From contig QUBZ01000039.1 of the NCBI GenBank assembly GCA_014338005.1, positions 1 to 37,746 on the forward strand: DNA of 37,746 bases, in the 5' to 3' direction. Both the position numbers and the translations under genes were made by a program. The DNA is from Chloroflexota bacterium (GTDB taxonomy: Bacteria; Chloroflexota; Anaerolineae; Aggregatilineales; Phototrophicaceae). This document shows positions 31,718 through 37,746 of this stretch, piece by piece. The notes below the pieces were generated by a model that saw only the letters and a program-made list of their open reading frames with translations, did no database searches and was not told the origin of the DNA. How positions within the stretch are numbered: position 1 is the stretch's first letter; every line of letters begins with the position of its first letter.

Positions 31718-32929
31718 CTACTCCAGCGCGCAGCCGCCGGCGGCTTGCAGCGCGGCGGCGATGGCCTGCGCCGCCAGCTCATGCCCGGCGGGGTTCCAAT
31801 GGCTGTCGTAGGGATAATACAGCAGCTCACCCTGGTCTACCCGCGCCTGGAAAACCGGCGTCAGGTCAATAAATAACCAGCCGGGGCGCGACTCGACCAG
31901 CTTTTGAACAGCGTCGCGCTGGTCGGTCAAGCGGCTGATGAAGGCGGCTTCGTCGGCCTCGTTGATGGGCTGCGGCTGCATTTGCAGCCAGCCGTCCTCG
32001 TCTATCACCTGGACGTAAGCGTTCTGACGCAGCCATTGGCGCTCGGTGGGATAGATATACGGGTAATAAAGCTGGTCTTTGGGCGGGATGAAAACCAGCG
32101 CGCGGCAGGTGGTCGGGCCGCCGCTGGCCGAAAGCGCGTCCAGCGTATCGGCCACCAGCCGGAACGCGCCGCTGGCTTCGTAACCGCCATTGGGGGCCGG
32201 CTGCCGCCACAGGTAATACGGCAAAAAAGCCATCTCGTAGTAGTTCCCGCCGATGATGACCGGCATGGGGAAGTCGAAGTGCTGGTCGGTGTTGCGGGCG
32301 GTTTCGGTGGCGACCCGATTGGCGGCCTGCTCCGCCAGCTGCGGCAGCATGTAAAAGGGCGACCGCTCCGCCAGCGCCGCCGAACGCTGCGCGTCCACCA
32401 GATCGTTGCCAGCAAAATACGCCCACAGCAGCCACGAACGCGCCTCGCGCCCGGCGAACTCGCGGGCGGCGGCGGCCACTTCCAGCGGGCCGTAACCCCG
32501 GTAGCCGTAGTTCTGCACCGGCACGTCCAGCGCCGCCGCCAGGGCATCCGGCCAGGGGACGGCTACGTTGTAGCCTTCGGTGAACGAATCGCCAAAAGCG
32601 GCAATCGGATAATGGTCGGCCTGTTTTTGCGGCAGGCGGAAGCCGTCGGCGTCCCAGGACAGCGTAAAGGACGCGATGATGGCGTCATCCTCCGGCGGGC
32701 GAATGCGCCCCGGCAGCGAAGCGAACAGGTCGCTGTCGGTATGCCGGAAGTTGACCTGGATGCTGGTGCCGGCATCCTGCCGGCGGTAGCGGTCGGAGTC
32801 GCGCAGCAAGCCCGGAAACAGGTTCAGCAGCAGCAGCACCAGCAGCAGCGCCGCTGCGATGCCGCCAAACATCAAAGCGGCTTTGGCCCACAGCGGCGTT
32901 TTCGTTTTTTCGGAACTTACGGAATTCAT
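31718..32929 (-). CDS. Membrane-anchored SGNH-hydrolase-like (AlgX/AlgJ-type) protein
   Basis: A 403-residue protein with a cytosolic N-terminus, one TM anchor (about 15-39) and an exported SGNH/GDSL domain. Block I is GDSFTEG with Ser115, the oxyanion-type Gly/Asn pair is YFAGND (G174, N175), and block V is DSHWNPAGHE with D375 and H377. The spacing and the late DSHWN motif resemble AlgX/AlgJ O-acetyltransferases and their relatives. It could esterify or deacylate an exported glycan, in line with the divergently transcribed glycosyltransferase at 33042. The donor and acceptor are unknown. GGGGAAG lies upstream of the ATG. Confidence 0.7.
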   Translation of the reverse strand: MNSVSSEKTKTPLWAKAALMFGGIAAALLLVLLLLNLFPGLLRDSDRYRRQDAGTSIQVNFRHTDSDLFASLPGRIRPPEDDAIIASFTLSWDADGFRLPQKQADHYPIAAFGDSFTEGYNVAVPWPDALAAALDVPVQNYGYRGYGPLEVAAAAREFAGREARSWLLWAYFAGNDLVDAQRSAALAERSPFYMLPQLAEQAANRVATETARNTDQHFDFPMPVIIGGNYYEMAFLPYYLWRQPAPNGGYEASGAFRLVADTLDALSASGGPTTCRALVFIPPKDQLYYPYIYPTERQWLRQNAYVQVIDEDGWLQMQPQPINEADEAAFISRLTDQRDAVQKLVESRPGWLFIDLTPVFQARVDQGELLYYPYDSHWNPAGHELAAQAIAAALQAAGGCALE

Positions 32930-33041
32930 CGGCTTCCCCGCGCATGATAAACGACCGCGCGAAATTATAACGTCGCCGCCGGGGGATGAATAGTATAATG
33001 ATTAGGCACGGGGGGATAATCTCGAATAACGGTGAAACTCA

Positions 33042-34919
33042 TTGAAAACACAGCGTAAAACTTACCTCTGGCTGGTCGTTCTGCCGGTGCTGCTGCTGAT
33101 GACCTGGTTCGGCGCGCGCGGGCTGGCCGCCGATACCTACTGGCTGGATGAAATCTGGTCATTAGATTTTGCGGGCGCGGCGCATTTTGGCCCGCTGTCG
33201 CCGGTAGAAATCTGGAATCGCACCGCTGCGGACGCCTTCAGCGGGCCGACCTATCCGCTGCTGTTGGGCGCCTGGGGTTGGCAGGTGGGCTGGACGCCCT
33301 TCGCGGCGCGCGCTTCGTCGCTGCTGTTGGGCGTGCTGGCGGCGGCGCTGGTTTACCGCCTGGGGTGTGATTTGGCGACGCCCGGTGTCGGGCTGGCGGC
33401 GGTGGGCGCGGTCGGCGTGTCGGCGCTGTATGCCTATTTTTTGCACGAACTCCGCAATTATACGCTGACAACGGTGCTGCTGACCGTTATGCTGTGGACT
33501 TACTGGCGCATCATCACGCGCAAACGCCCGCCGGGGCGCTGGCTGAAAATCGGCTTCGTGGCCGGCGGGACGGCGCTGCTGTACACGCATTATTACGTGG
33601 CGCTGGCGCTGCCGGCGCTGGCGTTCTATCACCTCATTTTTGTGCCGAAAAACCGGCGCTGGTGGCTGGTCGTGCTGCTGATGGGTATCGGCGGCGTTTT
33701 GTTCCTACCCTGGGCGGTGCTGGCGCTGCAAGCCTTGAGCGAGATGGACGCGCTCCAGGCCAGCATCGTCGGCGAGAGCTTTTTGACGCCGCCGCAGCTG
33801 GTGGAGCGGACGCTGGTCTTTTTCAGCAACAACGCCGTCTGGCTGCTGATCCCGGCGCTGGCGCTTTCATTCCTGGGGCTGCGCCGCTGGCGGCGGGCGA
33901 CGGTCATGCTGTGGTTTTTGACCGCCGCCATGCTGGCCGGGCTGATGATCGCCAACCAGCGCACGACGCTGATTCGTCCGGGGCGCGAACGTTACCTGCT
34001 GATGTTGTGGCCGGCGCTGGCGCTGCTGGTGGGCATCGGCGCGGCGGCGCTGCGGCGGACGCGCCTGCGGCTGGCCGTTCCGCTGCTGGCGGCGGCCTGG
34101 CTGGTGATCGGCGTCCAGGCCAACCTGGACGGCACGCTGACGCGGGATACCGACGGCGCTCAGGCGCTGCCCTGGGACGCCCTGGCGCGCGTGCTGGCCG
34201 ACGACGCGCAGATCGGGGATGCGGTGATCGTGCATGTAACAACCTATAACTGGGTGCTGGAGTTCCAGCCCGCCGAATATCACCTCTACGGCCTGCCGGT
34301 GAAGTTCGACCTGCTGGCGACGTACTACGGCGACGATTTTCCCCAGTCGGCGCGGGATTTTGTGGACGATGCGCCGCAGGTGTGGGTGGGGCTGGATAAA
34401 CGCCTGCCGGCGGGCGACGCGCTGGATAACTTCACGCGGACTTTAGCCGGGCAGTACGCGCCCTGCGGGACGGTTTTTGACCTGCCGCGAATGCGCCTCG
34501 ACCTGTACCGCCGGTTTCCACCGTCGGCTTTCGACGCGGAAAATTCGGCCATCCTGCGTTTTGGCGGCGGCATCGCCCTGACGTATGCCGATGTGCAGCC
34601 GCCTACGCCGGGCGAACCGCTGGCGGTCACGCTGGTCTGGGCATTGGGCGCGGACGTGCCGCCCTATACCTATTCGGTGGCGCTGCACCTGGAAAACGCC
34701 GCCGGCGAGCTGGTCGCCCAGGGCGACTACGGCCTGCCGCCAGAACCAGCGGCCTGCCGCCAGACCGATCTGCCGGTGGACGGCCTGCCGCCCGGCGAGT
34801 ATACCCTGCTGGCGACAGTGTACGACTGGGCCAGCGGCGCGCGGCTGCCCGCCGAAGCGGTCGCGTCCGGCGAGACTGCCGACCGGCTGCCGGTGGCGGT
34901 GGTCACACTGGGGCGTTAG
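33042..34919 (+). CDS. GT-C membrane glycosyltransferase (GT39/ArnT-like)
   Basis: A 625-residue membrane protein. An N-terminal anchor (about 8-28) is followed by an exported loop with YWLDEIWS, the Asp-Glu motif of GT-C enzymes that use polyprenyl-phosphate sugars. About ten more TM helices occupy residues 75-365. The C-terminal ~260 residues are an extracytoplasmic domain ending in a beta-rich stretch (GEPLAVTLVWAL...). TTG 33042 is chosen as start because GGTGA lies about 7 nt upstream and the next in-frame Met is within the first TM. A TATAAT box at 32994-32999 is a likely -10, although the -35 is poor. Its 3' end overlaps the convergent deiminase gene by 17 bp. Confidence 0.75.
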   Translation: MKTQRKTYLWLVVLPVLLLMTWFGARGLAADTYWLDEIWSLDFAGAAHFGPLSPVEIWNRTAADAFSGPTYPLLLGAWGWQVGWTPFAARASSLLLGVLAAALVYRLGCDLATPGVGLAAVGAVGVSALYAYFLHELRNYTLTTVLLTVMLWTYWRIITRKRPPGRWLKIGFVAGGTALLYTHYYVALALPALAFYHLIFVPKNRRWWLVVLLMGIGGVLFLPWAVLALQALSEMDALQASIVGESFLTPPQLVERTLVFFSNNAVWLLIPALALSFLGLRRWRRATVMLWFLTAAMLAGLMIANQRTTLIRPGRERYLLMLWPALALLVGIGAAALRRTRLRLAVPLLAAAWLVIGVQANLDGTLTRDTDGAQALPWDALARVLADDAQIGDAVIVHVTTYNWVLEFQPAEYHLYGLPVKFDLLATYYGDDFPQSARDFVDDAPQVWVGLDKRLPAGDALDNFTRTLAGQYAPCGTVFDLPRMRLDLYRRFPPSAFDAENSAILRFGGGIALTYADVQPPTPGEPLAVTLVWALGADVPPYTYSVALHLENAAGELVAQGDYGLPPEPAACRQTDLPVDGLPPGEYTLLATVYDWASGARLPAEAVASGETADRLPVAVVTLGR

Positions 34920-36165
34920 CAAAAAGTTCTGAGCTGGCGGCTGGCGGGATGTCCCGCGTGAGGCAGTGTACCGCGCCGCCGCCGTTGACGCTGGCGCGGC
35001 AGTTGATGGGGATGATTTCGTATCCGGGCATGGCTTCGCGGTAGATCGCCAGCGCGCGCGCGTCGTCCGGGATGCCGAACGCCGGAACCAGCACACGCCC
35101 GTTGGCCGTCAGCGCGTTGGTGTAACTGCGCCAGATGGGATACACGCCCCAGTTGAGATATGGCGGCGGCGCAGGCAGTTCGAAAACGCGGTAGGGCGAA
35201 CCGGCGGCGTTGGTTTCCCGGCGGAACAGATCGGCAGCGGCGCGTTGTTGGCCGCCGTTGTAAAAAACGCCCGCCGCGCCGACCAGCACCGTTTGCGCGT
35301 CCGCCAGCTTGACCACCAAATCCACATGGCCGGTTTCTTCGCGCTTCAGGCGCGGCGTGACAATCAGCTTGTGGAAGTCGAAAACGGCGCGCAGTTTCGC
35401 CTCGACACCGGCGCGGGACAGGTACGGGTTGCTGTAAAAAATCTGCTCCGAGACGATCAGCGTCCCCGCGCCGTCCGTCCAGATATTGCCGCCTTCGAGA
35501 TGTAAATCCAGCGCGCGAACGGGTATATCGGCAAAAGCCGCCCAACGCCGCGCCATCCGGTTATCGCGCGCCTGGGGATAGTTCGGCAGCGGGTCAAACA
35601 CCGGCTTAACGCACACGCGCCCGCCGTCCGCGCCATACCCGATGATCGGCCCATAATCCCGCACCCAGATGTCATCGGTCGGCAGGCACAGAAACCGGAT
35701 ACCCGGCGTCAAGCGCATCGTCGCAGCCAAAAACCGGCTGATCGCGTCTGACCAACCCGGCGCGGGGACGATTATCACGACCTGTGTCACCGGGGAGAGG
35801 GCGCGCACCATCTGCGCGTGGCCGTCCCACAGCGCCGGATACAGCACCGGCCAGGCCAGCATCACCGCCTCGACCGGCTCCCACTGGGCCGGCAGGCGCA
35901 CCCGGCCATCCGGCGCGGTGCGCGGTTCGGCGTCCGGCACGCTTTCGAGCATCAGCCATTTTTCGTCCACAGGCGCGAGATTTTCCCCCGCCAGCCGCCA
36001 GCGCCGCAGGTAAGCGGTCACGGCTTCGGGCGAATCCGGCGGGTGTTCGTCAGCATCCAGCGGCATCCAGCGCCGCAGCAGCAGGCGGCTAACCCTTCGC
36101 AGCCAGGCGGGTTTCCACCGCCGCCAGAGGGGATAGGGGATGGGGTCGAAACGCAAAATACGCAC
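34903..36165 (-). CDS. Agmatine deiminase / peptidyl-arginine-deiminase-family enzyme
   Basis: A 420-residue guanidine-group-modifying enzyme that would hydrolyse agmatine or a related guanidine. The catalytic set is intact: D170 in WVRDYGP, E224 in EGGN, H280 and D282 in TGHVDLV, and nucleophile C401 in GGGAVHCLTRDIP. The recognisable domain starts near QWEPVEAVMLAWP (about residue 94). The first ~90 residues are an unusual, partly basic extension not needed for that fold, and might reflect a late true start. The listed start is GTG at 36165. AAAGG stands a few bases upstream, and the TPM gene precedes it by 23 nt in the same direction. The 3' end overlaps the glycosyltransferase gene by 17 bp. 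Confidence 0.82.
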   Translation of the reverse strand: MRILRFDPIPYPLWRRWKPAWLRRVSRLLLRRWMPLDADEHPPDSPEAVTAYLRRWRLAGENLAPVDEKWLMLESVPDAEPRTAPDGRVRLPAQWEPVEAVMLAWPVLYPALWDGHAQMVRALSPVTQVVIIVPAPGWSDAISRFLAATMRLTPGIRFLCLPTDDIWVRDYGPIIGYGADGGRVCVKPVFDPLPNYPQARDNRMARRWAAFADIPVRALDLHLEGGNIWTDGAGTLIVSEQIFYSNPYLSRAGVEAKLRAVFDFHKLIVTPRLKREETGHVDLVVKLADAQTVLVGAAGVFYNGGQQRAAADLFRRETNAAGSPYRVFELPAPPPYLNWGVYPIWRSYTNALTANGRVLVPAFGIPDDARALAIYREAMPGYEIIPINCRASVNGGGAVHCLTRDIPPAASSELFANAPV

Positions 36166-36188
36166 GAACGGCCTTTAATCGGCGCAGC

Positions 36189-37046
36189 TCACCAGCTTCC
36201 ACTGGCTCCGCCGCCGTCGGAACTGCCGCCGCCGTCCGACCCGCCGCTGCTGCCGCTGCCGGAGTCGCTGCTGGAGTCGGACAGCATCGCCATTGTGACC
36301 AGGCGAACATCGTGGAAGCCGCAGCTTGAACAGTGCAGCGTGACTTCTTTTTCGCCGGTCGAATGATAAGTTGGCGCGGACAGCACGACCGAACTGCGCT
36401 GGAGTGTGTGCTGTCCGCACTGCGGGCAGCGCGAACGCATATACAGCCACACCCCGACGCCGACCACACCCAGGCCGACCAGACCGCCGCCGGCCAGCAG
36501 GCCGAGCAGATCGGGGTTAGAGAACGGCGACACTTCCGGCACCGGCCCCGTCAGCACTTTGACCGCTTCCTGCGCGCCCTGACGGATGCCGCGTTCATAA
36601 TCGCCCTGGCGGAAGGGCGGCAGGATGTATTCGTCAATCACCACTTTGGCGGTTGTGTCGTAGGCCCGGTCCCAGCCGCGCCCCAGTTCCAGGCGCACCT
36701 TGCGGTCGTCCAGCGCCACCAGCAGCAGCACGCCCCGGTTGGTGGCCGCGTCGCCCAGTCCCCAGGTGTTAAACAGCCCGGTAGCGAACGATTCGATGGT
36801 GCTGTCGCCGGTGTTATAATCGGCAATCTGGCGGATGGTCACAACCGCCATTTCGACGCCGTTCGCGTCGGCCCCGGCCAGCAGGCGGTTGAGTTCGGCG
36901 GTGGTATCGTCGCTTAACACGCCGGCGTAGTCGTTAACGTAGGTCGCCATCCGCGCCGGATAGCCCTGGGCGGAAACCGCGCCCGCCGCCAGCAGCGCCA
37001 GCAGCCATAAACCGGCCACCAGTCGGATTGCAGGATGTTTAGGCAT
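36189..37046 (-). CDS. Exported TPM-domain membrane protein (YgcG-like)
   Basis: A 285-residue protein. A signal peptide (1-28, ending VSAQG) precedes the TPM domain (about 35-165), with YVNDYAGVLSDD at the start, VEMAVVTI, and GVLLLVALDDRKVRLELGRGWD. One TM helix lies at about 185-205. The cytosolic tail has a zinc-ribbon-like CPQCGQH...CSSCGF, then a Gly/Ser-rich end (GGGASGSW), as in YgcG/TPM proteins. TPM proteins are linked to membrane-protein assembly and photosystem repair; the biochemical role here is not known. ATG 37046 is preferred over the GTG at 37049. It probably heads an operon with the deiminase gene. Confidence 0.82.
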   Translation of the reverse strand: MPKHPAIRLVAGLWLLALLAAGAVSAQGYPARMATYVNDYAGVLSDDTTAELNRLLAGADANGVEMAVVTIRQIADYNTGDSTIESFATGLFNTWGLGDAATNRGVLLLVALDDRKVRLELGRGWDRAYDTTAKVVIDEYILPPFRQGDYERGIRQGAQEAVKVLTGPVPEVSPFSNPDLLGLLAGGGLVGLGVVGVGVWLYMRSRCPQCGQHTLQRSSVVLSAPTYHSTGEKEVTLHCSSCGFHDVRLVTMAMLSDSSSDSGSGSSGGSDGGGSSDGGGASGSW

Positions 37047-37190
37047 CACCGGGAAACCCTCCGCAGTCGTTTTTGCGTTATCCCGATTTTACGGTGATTC
37101 CGGTGGAGATGCCGTTTAGATCGCCTATGAATTTGTAGAGTTGAAATCGAATAAGTTATAGTTTATCTGATAAGTAATAAGGCCAATACA

Positions 37191-37219
37191 TTGACACAAG
37201 ATCATATGTTCTGTATCAT
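37191..37219 (+). promoter_or_regulatory. Near-consensus promoter upstream of the DarT remnant
   Basis: TTGACA (37191-37196), exactly 17 nt, TATCAT (37214-37219). The surrounding 37080-37700 is much more AT-rich than the rest of the window. The 140 bp before it (37050-37190) holds no recognised feature. Confidence 0.65.
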
Positions 37220-37320
37220 ATTAATTAGGCGAAGCTTTAAGAAATGATGTTTGCGCGAAAGGAAATCAACCTATACCATTAATCGTAGATGTGTTCGGCA
37301 AGCACGAACAGTGAGTTTTT

Positions 37321-37686
37321 GTGGAAATTTCAGACATTTCCGAATTATACTATATTACTCACATTGATAACGTCGTGTCGATATTTAAAACATGGGATTT
37401 TGAGCCATAAAGAGGCCCAAAATTATCCTCATATTTCTGTAGCGGATCAAGCTGTACAGGCCAGGCGAGCGAGAAAACGGGTACCTGACGGACTGCCACT
37501 ACATCATTATGCAAATCTATATATAAATGCACAAAATCCTATGTTGTTCATCAAGTGCCAAGAAGGGTTTCGCAATACGATTTGTGTTATACGTGTAAAT
37601 AAAAAATTTTGTTGTTAGAAAACGTTATTATTGCTGATGGCAATGCGGCTAAGCCAGTAGTCGAAAGAAATCCACGAATGGAGTAG
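37321..37686 (+). pseudogene. Frameshifted, truncated DarT-type (DUF4433) toxin gene
   Basis: DarT proteins ADP-ribosylate thymidine in single-stranded DNA and are held in check by DarG. Three pieces in two frames join into one DarT-like N-terminus: SELYYITHIDNVVSIFK from GTG 37321; HGILSHKEAQ... ARRARKRVPDGLPLHHY ... NPMLF after an extra A in the AAAA run at 37387-37390; and ENVIIADGNAAKP after a missing A in the AAAAAA run at 37601-37606, which restores the first frame. The GILSH, VPDG, HxYxxxYxxxxNPML and DGNAA motifs fit the family. The frame ends at TAG 37684 after about 121 residues, where the family is usually about 200. The late catalytic Glu region is absent. Both shifts lie in homopolymers, so sequencing error is possible for them but not for the truncation. 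No DarG is visible. Confidence 0.75.
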
Positions 37687-37695
37687 ACTTGAGGC

Positions 37696-37746
37696 ATGAG
37701 CCGACGAGTCAACTTCACCCTTACTGACGAACAGCTTGCTGAGATC
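37696..37746 (+). CDS. Partial gene start, probable IS630-type transposase
   Basis: ATG at 37696 opens MSRRVNFTLTDEQLAEI and runs off the right edge. A short basic start followed by (F/L)TLTDEQLAEI resembles the N-terminal DNA-binding region of IS630-family transposases, but 17 residues cannot prove it. Its position 10 nt after the truncated end of the DarT remnant suggests that an insertion broke that gene. No terminal inverted repeat could be defined within the window. Confidence 0.4.
   Translation, partial: MSRRVNFTLTDEQLAEI

Noticed and set aside
37244..37282. 12-codon ORF MMFARKEINLYH before the DarT remnant
   Set aside because: It has no clear ribosome binding site and nothing else supports it, though it follows the promoter at 37191.
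37289..37618. 109-residue ORF as an intact novel protein
   Set aside because: Only its middle matches the DarT family. Its first ~33 residues and its end are out of frame with the DarT-like pieces on both sides, so it is a frameshift product.
1..37746. CRISPR arrays, tRNA or rRNA genes
   Set aside because: No regularly spaced direct repeats and no rRNA-like or tRNA cloverleaf sequence were seen on either strand by reading; a dedicated search was not possible.

Overview
The window is a GC-rich chromosomal segment, with an AT-rich patch at its right end. It most resembles a mesophilic Chloroflexota (Anaerolineae-type) bacterium. That placement is an inference from content: LysM/SH3 cell-wall proteins, a Ser/Thr kinase–STAND–WD40 fusion, many soluble orphan histidine kinases, GT-C membrane glycosyltransferases, a clostripain-like protease, TTG/GTG starts and dispersed GC-rich palindromes. 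No rRNA, tRNA, CRISPR array or complete prophage was seen.

Layout. 1-383: a clipped gene start on the minus strand, two hairpins and a 10-codon ORF with a strong ribosome binding site. 384-5334: a secreted SH3/LysM protein diverging from rsmA, followed by a GT-C-like membrane protein and a secreted SH3 protein. 5335-11843: a 142-bp dispersed element, then a 1544-residue kinase–STAND–TM–WD40 protein and two paralogous two-TM proteins. 11851-18360 (all minus strand): a lone CheY-like receiver, an isopropylmalate/isocitrate dehydrogenase-family enzyme, polyphosphate kinase and a clostripain-family protease. 18505-27181 (all plus strand): endonuclease III, a GAF-GAF histidine kinase, a PIG-L deacetylase, a second kinase, a kinase-like protein without the phospho-histidine, greA, lysS and a PAS/HATPase protein. 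27301-30159: the second copy of the dispersed element, a 60-residue membrane protein, serS with an enlarged coiled-coil arm and an HhH-GPD glycosylase. 30169-37046: a double DUF4231/SLATT-like protein, an SGNH/AlgX-like protein, a GT-C glycosyltransferase, an agmatine-deiminase-type enzyme and a TPM-domain protein. 37050-37746: an AT-rich tract with a decayed DarT-type (DUF4433) ADP-ribosyltransferase gene, cut off just before a gene that enters the right edge and looks like an IS630-type transposase start.

How the genes work together. Housekeeping genes (rsmA, greA, lysS, serS, nth, ppk1) are interleaved with a heavy signalling load. The clearest functional module is the run of cytosolic sensor kinases at 19209-27181. 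None has a partner regulator beside it; the only receiver is 7 kb away and itself an orphan. The kinase–STAND–WD40 gene and its two small membrane neighbours form a second likely module. The most novel-looking signals are the paired 142-bp element with a conserved RNA-like fold, an intrinsic terminator inside the greA leader, and the DarT remnant.
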